This document shows positions 30,409 to 36,200 of a stretch of DNA of 36,200 bases, piece after piece (within the stretch, counting starts at the first letter, position 1; the number at the start of each line of letters is the position of its first letter). Made by a program: the position numbers and the translations under genes. The notes below the pieces were generated by a model that worked only from the letters and a program-made list of their open reading frames with translations, did not search any database and was not told the DNA's origin. Source of the DNA: an uncultured Alphaproteobacteria bacterium (GTDB taxonomy: Bacteria > Pseudomonadota > Alphaproteobacteria > Bin95); the NCBI GenBank assembly GCA_938084065.1, contig CALKDI010000100.1, forward strand, positions 1-36,200, given 5' to 3'.

Positions 30409-31608
30409 ATGTCAGCCCCACTCCTCATCGTCATTTTTGCCATGTTGCTTCAGCAGGCGTTTGCGTATTTCACCACGCTGGTGCTGCCGAATATGGCCCC
30501 AGTTGTGGCAGGCGCGTTGGATATCGACCCGCACCTAATTGGCTATTACACGGGCATACTCTACCTGTTCTCCAGCATCGGTCAGGTGTCGTGCGGCGGG
30601 TTCATTCTGCGGTTTGGTGCGGTGCGGATGAGCCAGATCTCGCTGGCAGCGATGGGCGCGGCCCTGATGACCGGCTATTTTGGCGAGGTCGCGGTGTTTG
30701 CTGCCGGTGCTGCCGTCATGGGGTTGGCGTCGTCGTTTTCGACCCCGTCAAGCTCGCATTTGCTGGCGCGCTATAGCCCGCCAAAGTACGCGCCGCTGAT
30801 TTTCTCGGTGAAGCAGACCGGCGTGCCGGTCGGTGGCCTGATGGCCGGGTTGATGGTGCCGGCGTTGTTGGCACTCCTCGATTGGCGCGGCACGTTTGTC
30901 GCCTGTGGCGTGCTCTGCATCGTCTTCGCTGTGATTTTGCAGCCGATCCGCCGCCAGTTCGATACCGACCGCGACCCGAAACAGTCGCTGAAACCAGGCT
31001 TCATCTGGCAGACGCTGAAGGGGGTGATGATGACGCCCAGCCTGCGCGATCTGGCCATCGGCATGTTCTGCTTCGTTGGCCTGCAGGGCCTGTTTGGCTC
31101 GTATTTCGTGACCTATATCTCAGAAGCTATGCATCGGCCCTTGGAGACCGCGAACTATTTCTTCTCCATCGCCATGGCCACGGCCATCTTCGCGCGCATC
31201 CTGTGGGGCTGGGTTGGCAGCGCGTTGATGCCGGCGCGGCGGCTAATCGCCTATCTCTCCGCGGTGATGGCGGTGGCGGCGGTCGGCATGGGCTCGCTGC
31301 GGCCTGAGTGGAGCGATCTGACCATTATCTGCGTCGCCATCCTCTATTGCATCAGCGCGATCAGCTGGCATGGCCTTATGATGGCGGAATTGGCGCGACT
31401 GGCGCCTAAAGGGCAGGTGGGCCCCGTCACCGGTGCGGCACTAGCTTGCGCCGGCGCTGGGATGATGAGCTATCCGATGCTCTATGCCGTATTGGTCAAG
31501 ACGACCGGAGATGAGAGTTTGGGCTTCTATATCGCTGCCTTGCCCGCCGTCGTGATGGCGGTCAAACTGTACCTGCCGCCGAAACACGTGGAAGGAGCCG
31601 CCGTATGA
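30409..31608 (+). CDS. MFS transporter, second of a tandem pair
   Basis: The 399-residue protein has the same 12-helix plan as the gene before it. The two share GGFILRFGA, a SSH-[IL]-L-[AS]-R patch and K-Q-T-G-V-P-x-G-G-x-x-A-G-L in helix 5, and a W-[NH]-G-x-x-x-A-E-x-A-R-L-A-P-K-G block in helices 10-11, so they come from a duplication. Only six bases separate them. The ribosome site is weak, which suggests translational coupling. The next gene's ATG overlaps its stop (ATGA). Two paralogues may transport related compounds or the substrate and product of the local enzymes. Confidence 0.88.
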   Translation: MSAPLLIVIFAMLLQQAFAYFTTLVLPNMAPVVAGALDIDPHLIGYYTGILYLFSSIGQVSCGGFILRFGAVRMSQISLAAMGAALMTGYFGEVAVFAAGAAVMGLASSFSTPSSSHLLARYSPPKYAPLIFSVKQTGVPVGGLMAGLMVPALLALLDWRGTFVACGVLCIVFAVILQPIRRQFDTDRDPKQSLKPGFIWQTLKGVMMTPSLRDLAIGMFCFVGLQGLFGSYFVTYISEAMHRPLETANYFFSIAMATAIFARILWGWVGSALMPARRLIAYLSAVMAVAAVGMGSLRPEWSDLTIICVAILYCISAISWHGLMMAELARLAPKGQVGPVTGAALACAGAGMMSYPMLYAVLVKTTGDESLGFYIAALPAVVMAVKLYLPPKHVEGAAV

Positions 31609-32075
31609 GCTTCACAGACCTATTGGAAAAATTCACCGCCGCTGTCGAAGCCGGCGATGGCAAGGCGCTGGCCGCCCTGTTCACCCCAGACGGCGTCTAT
31701 CACGACACCTTCTACGGCGCGTTCCAAGGCCGGGACGCCATTGCCGACATGCTGGAGAACCATTTCTGGCGCGATGCCAAGGCATTCCGCTGGGACATGA
31801 AAGAGCCGCTGCATCAGGACAACCTCGCCTACACCCATTGGCTGTTCAGCTATGAGAGCAAGCTGCCCGGCGTTCAGGGCAAGCGCGTCGCCTTCCGCGG
31901 CTTCAGCTGCTTTCACCTGAAAGACGGCCTGATCCAACATTATGGCGAACTGTTCGACCAGGGCATCGCATTGGCCCAAACCGGCTTCCCGGCAGAGCGC
32001 ATGGCCCGCCGCCTGAGCAAAGAAGCCGACGCCCAGCGCGAGCAAGCCACCGGCACCCGCCATCTGGCGGATTGA
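31605..32075 (+). CDS. NTF2-fold (SnoaL-like) protein
   Basis: The 156-residue product has the cone-shaped NTF2-like fold: helix DLLEKFTAAVEAGDGKALAAL, the strand TPDGVYHDTFYGAFQGRDAI, and the sheet AYTHWLFSYESK / KRVAFRGFSCFHLKDGLI. Some members are isomerases or dehydratases of small molecules; none can be assigned here. Its start overlaps the MFS stop, and a GST gene follows 11 bases later, so it belongs to the OYE-MFS-MFS-NTF2-GST operon. It is a different subfamily from the NTF2-fold gene at 26973-27392. Confidence 0.85.
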   Translation: MSFTDLLEKFTAAVEAGDGKALAALFTPDGVYHDTFYGAFQGRDAIADMLENHFWRDAKAFRWDMKEPLHQDNLAYTHWLFSYESKLPGVQGKRVAFRGFSCFHLKDGLIQHYGELFDQGIALAQTGFPAERMARRLSKEADAQREQATGTRHLAD

Positions 32076-32086
32076 GGAGCGATACG

Positions 32087-32722
32087 ATGGGACAGATGAC
32101 GCTTTGGGGCTCTAGCTCCAGCCGCGTGTTGCGGGTGCATTGGGCACTGATTGAGTTGGGCTTAGAATACAAAAGCATGCCCATCGGCTCCCGCACCGGC
32201 GAGACAGAGACGGCGGAATACGGCGACCTCAATCCCCGCCGCAAAATTCCGACGTTCCAAGATGGTGATCTGGTGCTGACCGAAAGCGCTGCCATCGTCA
32301 CCTATCTGGCAGAGACATACGGCACGCCAGAGCGCTCTCTAATCCCAACAGTTCAGCCAGCACGCGCCAAGTATTTTGAGTGGCTGTCGTTCGTCTCCAT
32401 GGAGCTGGACGCCACGTCGCTCTACGTGCTGCGCCGGCACGAGGGGCTACAGCACATTTACGGCGATGCCCCAGCTGCGAACAAGGTGGCCAGGGAATAC
32501 TTCGATAAGATGATCAAAGCCTCCGTGCGTGACATCGCTGATGGCCACCGTTTCCTGCTTGGCGAGCAATTCACCGGCGCCGATATCTGCATGACCACCA
32601 TCGTCGACTGGGCCGAGCGCTACGAATGCCCTCTACCGGCCGAATGGCTCGCCTATCGGGAGCGGGTGCGCGAACGGCCGAGCTATGCGGCAGCCATGGC
32701 GGCGAACCAGCCGCCGGGATAA
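32087..32722 (+). CDS. Glutathione S-transferase family protein
   Basis: The 211-residue protein begins with the thioredoxin-like GSH domain (about 1-80): TLWGSSSSRVLRVHWALIEL with a Ser-rich catalytic loop, NPRRKIPTF holding the cis-Pro, and LTESAAIVTYLAETYG for the gamma-glutamyl contact. The helical C-terminal domain has the GEQFTGADICMTTIVDW signature. It would conjugate or reduce electrophiles with glutathione, fitting the OYE and transporters upstream. The ATG at 32087 has GAGGAG seven bases before; an upstream TTG at 32072 is unlikely. It ends five bases before the convergent epmA stop. Confidence 0.9.
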   Translation: MGQMTLWGSSSSRVLRVHWALIELGLEYKSMPIGSRTGETETAEYGDLNPRRKIPTFQDGDLVLTESAAIVTYLAETYGTPERSLIPTVQPARAKYFEWLSFVSMELDATSLYVLRRHEGLQHIYGDAPAANKVAREYFDKMIKASVRDIADGHRFLLGEQFTGADICMTTIVDWAERYECPLPAEWLAYRERVRERPSYAAAMAANQPPG

Positions 32723-32727
32723 CCAGC

Positions 32728-33699
32728 CTACTCCATCGGTAGCCATAGCACGTCTTCGATATGCTCAGCCCCGGTCATCAGCATTACCAAACGGTCAAAC
32801 CCCAGGGCCATGCCAGAGGTGCGCGGCATGCCACGCTCCAGTGCCGCCAGCATGCTGTCCGGCAGAGGGTAAGAGGTGTTGTAGAGCAGCTGCTTCTCCG
32901 ATTGGTCGCGCGTGAACCGGGCGCGTTGCTCAACAGCGTCGGTTAATTCGCCAAAGCCGTTGGCCAGTTCCAGCCCACAGACATACAGCTCCACCCGTTC
33001 CGCCGTGCCAGGCTCGCTCGGGTCCATGCGCGCTAGAGCGGCCTGTTCGCGTGGATAGCCGGTGAGGAAGGTGGGTGCGCCGATGCCAAGCCAAGGCTCG
33101 ATCCGGTTCAGCAGCACGCGGAAGAAGATATCCTCCCAGGTATCAGAAGGATCACACGCCAGCCCGGCTTGAGACTGTACCGCCTCTGCCAGCGCGTCTC
33201 GGTTGCCAGCCACGGCGGCCAGTTCGATGCCGGCATAGCGATGAAAAGCGTCGGCGCAGGACAGCACCTCCGGGTCCGCCGCCAGATCGCAGCGCTCGCC
33301 ATGCCATTCGATCAACATAGGCCCGCCAGCGGAATGGCGAGCGCGGCGCAGTATTTCCAAGCAATCCTCGATCAACCGCCCGAGACCGTGGCCGACCCGG
33401 TACCATTCCAGCATCTCAAAGGCCGGATGATGGGTCGAGGATGCAGGCTCATCGCGATAGACTTTGGCGAACTGGTAAATGGAGCGACGCTCTCGCACCA
33501 CAAGCCGCTTCATCGCAAACTCAGGCGAGGTGTGCAGATACCGGCGTTTCCCCAGAACCTCCGCAGGCATGGCGGCCAGATGCACCTCCAGCCCGCCAGA
33601 GACCTGCAAGGCTGGGGTTTCCACCGCAGCTAGGCCCTCGTGCTCCAGAAAATTGGCAATCGCCCGGCGGATCGGCACACGTGCCACAACCGGTCTCAT
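32728..33699 (-). CDS. epmA: EF-P beta-lysylation ligase EpmA (GenX/PoxA)
   Basis: This 323-residue class II lysyl-tRNA-synthetase paralogue lacks the anticodon-binding domain, as EpmA does. Motif 2 is IYQFAKVYRDEPASSTHHPA with FEMLEWYR (about 74-101) and motif 3 is GMALGFDRLVMLMTG with the class II Arg (R303). It activates (R)-beta-lysine and attaches it to a Lys of elongation factor P. It is divergent from efp with 66 bases between start codons, a strong functional link. The beta-lysine mutase EpmB is not in this window. The N-terminus is slightly short compared with E. coli, but no upstream ATG exists before an in-frame stop. Confidence 0.92.
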   Translation of the reverse strand: MRPVVARVPIRRAIANFLEHEGLAAVETPALQVSGGLEVHLAAMPAEVLGKRRYLHTSPEFAMKRLVVRERRSIYQFAKVYRDEPASSTHHPAFEMLEWYRVGHGLGRLIEDCLEILRRARHSAGGPMLIEWHGERCDLAADPEVLSCADAFHRYAGIELAAVAGNRDALAEAVQSQAGLACDPSDTWEDIFFRVLLNRIEPWLGIGAPTFLTGYPREQAALARMDPSEPGTAERVELYVCGLELANGFGELTDAVEQRARFTRDQSEKQLLYNTSYPLPDSMLAALERGMPRTSGMALGFDRLVMLMTGAEHIEDVLWLPME

Positions 33700-33765
33700 T
33701 GCGTTTGGGTCCAGTAGCGGCTACACCGCGCAGTAGTTCTCAAATTACACCCGCGAGTCAAATCC

Positions 33766-34332
33766 ATGAAGGTTCAGGCCAATACCATCCGCCCCGGCAA
33801 TGTGATCGAGTCCGAGGGACGGCGCTGGATTGTGATCAACTACGAACTGATTACGCCTGGCAAGGGCAATGCGTTTATCGCTGTCGAAATGCGGGATGTC
33901 ACTACGGGCACCAAGACCAATGCTCGCTTCCGCACCGCCGATTCGGTAGAGCGGTTGATGACGGATAATCGCGAATGCCAGTTCCTGTTCGTTGACGGCG
34001 AAAATCTGACATTCATGGACAATGAAACTTTCGACCAATTCCTGGTCCCAACGGAACTGGTGGGGGAGCCTGCTGTGTTTTTGCAGGAAGGCATGACGGT
34101 TGTCGTGACCCTTGTTGAGGACTCTGCCATAGGCGTGGAAATGCCGAAGAGCGTGACGCTGGAAATCACTGAGGCGGACCCGGTGGTCAAGGGCCAGACG
34201 GCCTCATCCTCCTACAAGCCGGCGATCCTGGAAAACGGCGTGCGCGTGATGGTGCCGCCGCATATTTCAACCGGCACGCGTGTCGTCGTGAGCCCGATTG
34301 ACCGGACGTATATGGAACGTGCGAAGGACTAA
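33766..34332 (+). CDS. efp: Elongation factor P
   Basis: The 188-residue product is full length. The N-terminal KOW-like domain has NTIRPGNVIESEGRRWIVI, and the loop TPGKGNAF carries K33, the counterpart of E. coli K34 that EpmA modifies. Two OB domains follow (VERLMTDNRECQFLFVDGEN; MVPPHISTGTRVVVSPIDRTY). EF-P relieves ribosome stalling at proline stretches. The divergent epmA gene supports beta-lysylation of K33 here. The ribosome binding site is weak. Confidence 0.97.
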   Translation: MKVQANTIRPGNVIESEGRRWIVINYELITPGKGNAFIAVEMRDVTTGTKTNARFRTADSVERLMTDNRECQFLFVDGENLTFMDNETFDQFLVPTELVGEPAVFLQEGMTVVVTLVEDSAIGVEMPKSVTLEITEADPVVKGQTASSSYKPAILENGVRVMVPPHISTGTRVVVSPIDRTYMERAKD

Positions 34333-34352
34333 CGCGCCTCTATCCGTCTTTA

Positions 34353-34400
34353 GAGTTTGATACCGGCCAAAGTCTGATACTGGCCAGAGTCTAGTACCGA
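34353..34400. repeat. Three imperfect 17-bp direct repeats upstream of rpiA
   Basis: Units at 34353-34369 and 34370-34386 differ at three of 17 positions (consensus GAGTCTGATACCGGCCA); a third partial unit covers 34387-34400. They fill the space between the efp stop and the rpiA ribosome binding site. They may be slippage products or a protein-binding array. Confidence 0.6.
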
Positions 34401-34412
34401 GAGGCATTGCAG

Positions 34413-35084
34413 ATGTCGCTATCCAACGCCGATGCCCAAAAACGCGCGGCCGCAATGCAGGCGGTAAAATTGGTCGAGGACGGCATGACGCTCGGCCTTG
34501 GCACTGGCTCCACCGCAGCTTGGTTCGTGACCCTGCTGGGAGAGCGCGTCCAAGACGGCCTGCGCGTGCGCGGCGTACCAACCAGCGAAACGACGGCGGC
34601 ACTAGCCCGGCAATGCGGCATTGAGGTGATCGGTCTGGATCAGGTCGGCTTTGAGACAGGCGGCCGGATCGACCTCTGCGTCGACGGCGTGGACGAGGTC
34701 GATGGCCAGAACCGGGCCATAAAAGGCGGCGGCGGCGCTCTGCTGCGCGAGAAGATCGTAGCAGCCGGATCGGACCGAGTGGTCTATATCGCGGACGCCT
34801 CCAAACGGGTTGAGACGCTGGGCGCGTTCTCCCTGCCCGTTGAAGTCATCCCATTCGCGGTTGCATTCGTATCCAGCCGCATCGCGGCGTTAGGGTGCGG
34901 GCCTGTGCTACGCCAGACAGCAGACAGCGCCGAGTTCCGGACGGACGAGAACAACGTGGTGCTAGATTGCCCCTTTGCCGTGATCGACGACCCAGAAAGC
35001 CTAGCCGCCGAACTCGCCCTGATTCCGGGCGTGGTCGAGCACGGGCTATTCTTGGGGATGATAGACGAGATGCTGTTTGGGTGA
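34413..35084 (+). CDS. rpiA: Ribose-5-phosphate isomerase A
   Basis: From the ATG at 34413 the protein is 223 residues. It has the phosphate-binding TGST (31-34) in GLGTGSTAAWF, DGVDEVD (91-97), the catalytic patch IKGGGGALLREK (with E113 as the general base), and the family's C-terminal HGLFLGM. It interconverts ribose-5-phosphate and ribulose-5-phosphate in the pentose phosphate pathway. GAGAGG eight bases before the ATG decides the start over a TTG at 34407. It is codirectional with efp, 80 bases downstream. Confidence 0.95.
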   Translation: MSLSNADAQKRAAAMQAVKLVEDGMTLGLGTGSTAAWFVTLLGERVQDGLRVRGVPTSETTAALARQCGIEVIGLDQVGFETGGRIDLCVDGVDEVDGQNRAIKGGGGALLREKIVAAGSDRVVYIADASKRVETLGAFSLPVEVIPFAVAFVSSRIAALGCGPVLRQTADSAEFRTDENNVVLDCPFAVIDDPESLAAELALIPGVVEHGLFLGMIDEMLFG

Positions 35085-35097
35085 ATTGGCGCTGGCG

Positions 35098-35283
35098 TCA
35101 GTCAGATTTGTTTACACCGATGACATACCACGCATCAGGAACCCGAATGATTTTCGCGCTCAACCCTTCACCGCGGAAACTGCCCTCTCTAACCAGGCAA
35201 ATATCGTAGTCGGAGTCCATGAGTTTATAACGTTCTTTGGCGTCTGCCTCAGTCTCGCACTTTACAATTTTTACTGTTGCCAT
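35098..35283 (-). CDS. Small protein of unknown function (61 aa)
   Basis: I do not recognise a family. The 61-residue product starts MATVKIVKCETEADAKERYK, has a mixed helix/strand make-up with LMDSDYDICLVREGSF and AWYVIGVNKSD at the end, and no signal peptide or membrane helix. GAGGAGAA six bases before the ATG makes translation credible. It lies 18 bases after the lipoprotein gene on the same strand. Codon use is A+T richer than in the genes to the left, suggesting an accessory origin. Confidence 0.65.
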   Translation of the reverse strand: MATVKIVKCETEADAKERYKLMDSDYDICLVREGSFRGEGLSAKIIRVPDAWYVIGVNKSD

Positions 35284-35301
35284 CGGCGTTTCTCCTCTGG
35301 T

Positions 35302-36060
35302 CTAGCTCAACATTTCGCTGATATTTTCAGCGCTCCACTCACCCTCATTTAACTCCACTCGAACGGCTTCACCGCTGCCTGTATTAATTTCTTCGGAAAG
35401 CACATCTTTTAAACCAGCGCTACGGCTAGATTTTTTTACCAGCGCTGTGCAAGCGCTTTTGTTTACAATACCGCCCGGCGCGCATTTCTTCATAAAGCTG
35501 TCAATTGCCTTACGTTGCGAGAGCTCCGCTTTCAGGACCTGATTTTCGGAGATCCCCAGCCGCGCACGCTCTTGTTCGCGCAACAGGTCGTTTGCTTCAC
35601 TGTCGCCTGACCGCACGCTGACAAGCCTAGCGCCACCTCTGTCGGCGAGTATCCGCGCTGCCAAACCTGTCGCAAAATATTGCGCTATCCCGCCGGACGC
35701 GCTTGCACCAGCTGTACCGGCGGTATTGGTCTCCGCGCCGCCCGAAAAGTCTGCTCCAAACGTGGCCAGAACCGAATATGTGTCTTGTTCGCCAGTGCCG
35801 GTTCCAACGAATTTCTTGCACGACTCACTCTGCGCATTTTCTGTGCAGGGAATCAATTTGCCTTCTTCATTCGCCACATTCGGCATCAGCGGCATCCAAA
35901 CCGCCTCCTGCCGTGTGTAGCCTACAGTGACGGACGGAGTCTGTTTGATTTGGTCGGCGGAGACGTCCAACGCAACCTTGGTATTCGTACCAAAAATCAG
36001 CGTGTTGCTGTGCCGTGGCGTTTCGCAGGCCGTCAGTGCCACAGCCGACAATGCGACCAC
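35302..36060 (-). CDS. Probable lipoprotein of unknown function; start region may be frameshifted
   Basis: As read from the GTG at 36060, the 252-residue product has the lipobox LTAC with Cys at position 12 but no basic residue before the hydrophobic core, too short for a normal signal. One frame over, an ATG at 36100 opens MKSGHKSLF; adding one T to the T5 run at 36074-36078 would join it to FNGLLVVALSAVALTAC and give a full lipoprotein signal. The mature part has a Gly/Ala/Ser-rich stretch (FGADFSGGAETNTAGTAGAS), then ARLVSVRSGDSEANDLLREQ and a charged helix. No family recognised. Composition is lower in GC than most of the window. It leads the small 61-residue gene. Confidence 0.65.
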   Translation of the reverse strand: MVALSAVALTACETPRHSNTLIFGTNTKVALDVSADQIKQTPSVTVGYTRQEAVWMPLMPNVANEEGKLIPCTENAQSESCKKFVGTGTGEQDTYSVLATFGADFSGGAETNTAGTAGASASGGIAQYFATGLAARILADRGGARLVSVRSGDSEANDLLREQERARLGISENQVLKAELSQRKAIDSFMKKCAPGGIVNKSACTALVKKSSRSAGLKDVLSEEINTGSGEAVRVELNEGEWSAENISEMLS

Positions 36061-36200
36061 TAGCAGCCCGTTGAAAAAGGCTCTTATGGCCGGATTTCAT
36101 CCGTTAGCGAACCATAACGTGCTGAAGACGGCATCACCCTCGTTCGAGACGATGACGACGATCTGAGCGATCAGAACGGCTCCAGTGGGCGTAATGAGCA

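Noticed and set aside
34353-34400. CRISPR-like array
   Set aside because: The units are contiguous with no spacers and only about three copies; it is a simple tandem repeat.
36101-36200. Additional gene at the right edge
   Set aside because: No frame with a ribosome binding site or protein-like sequence can be seen in these 100 bases; it probably holds the upstream region of the lipoprotein gene.

Overview
The window reads as a stretch of chromosome from a GC-rich alphaproteobacterium. Evidence for this is the order CnoX/YbbN, LON-domain protein, Trm112-like protein, a DUF4169 protein, and the overall gene style; a Rhodospirillales-like lineage is likely but is inference. Gene density is high and gaps are short. 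There are no rRNA or tRNA genes, no insertion sequences, no CRISPR array and no phage genes that I can see.

Left part (1-11.2 kb), mostly housekeeping: the 3' part of a family 9 glycosyltransferase; a convergent PKHD-type hydroxylase; a translationally coupled trio (YggS PLP protein, iron-sulfur-type uracil-DNA glycosylase homologue, RlmI-type rRNA methyltransferase); a PhyH dioxygenase next to an alkyl-DHAP-synthase-like flavoprotein. Then two palindromic repeats, and on the minus strand the Trm112 / LON-domain / CnoX group, a YedK (HMCES-type) DNA-protein crosslink protein and HtpG, which has a possible sigma-32 promoter.

Middle part (11.2-26.9 kb), lipid and CoA-thioester metabolism. A minus-strand operon encodes an RND/MMPL exporter fused in frame to a periplasmic LolA-like domain, an outer-membrane beta-barrel and a TetR regulator. 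A perfect 18-bp inverted repeat sits in the operon's promoter and is the obvious candidate operator. Upstream, past an intrinsic terminator, is an operon for a PaaG-like enoyl-CoA hydratase/isomerase, a thiolase-fold protein without the first catalytic Cys, and its DUF35 Zn-ribbon/OB partner (an arrangement like Ltp2-ChsH2 aldolases). Then follow an HpcH/HpaI aldolase, a GlcD/D2HGDH-type flavoprotein, a MAPEG protein, a tandem universal stress protein with an FNR-like site, an orphan benzoyl-CoA-dihydrodiol lyase (BoxC), a DUF4169 protein, a metallo-hydrolase and a methyltransferase.

Right part (26.9-36.2 kb): an NTF2-fold protein, a low-GC gap that appears to hold a frameshifted 116-residue gene, an Old Yellow Enzyme, a tandem pair of paralogous MFS transporters, an NTF2-fold protein and a glutathione S-transferase. 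This run looks like a small-molecule or xenobiotic handling operon. Divergent epmA and efp, rpiA, and a lower-GC end with a tiny unknown protein and a lipoprotein close the window.

Most notable: the exporter fusion that keeps an internal ribosome binding site and signal peptide; its operator palindrome; two copies of a 119-bp palindromic intergenic element; a pair of TAGAGCA-bounded palindromes, one of which supplies a stop codon; and two places where a single-base homopolymer loss seems to break a gene.
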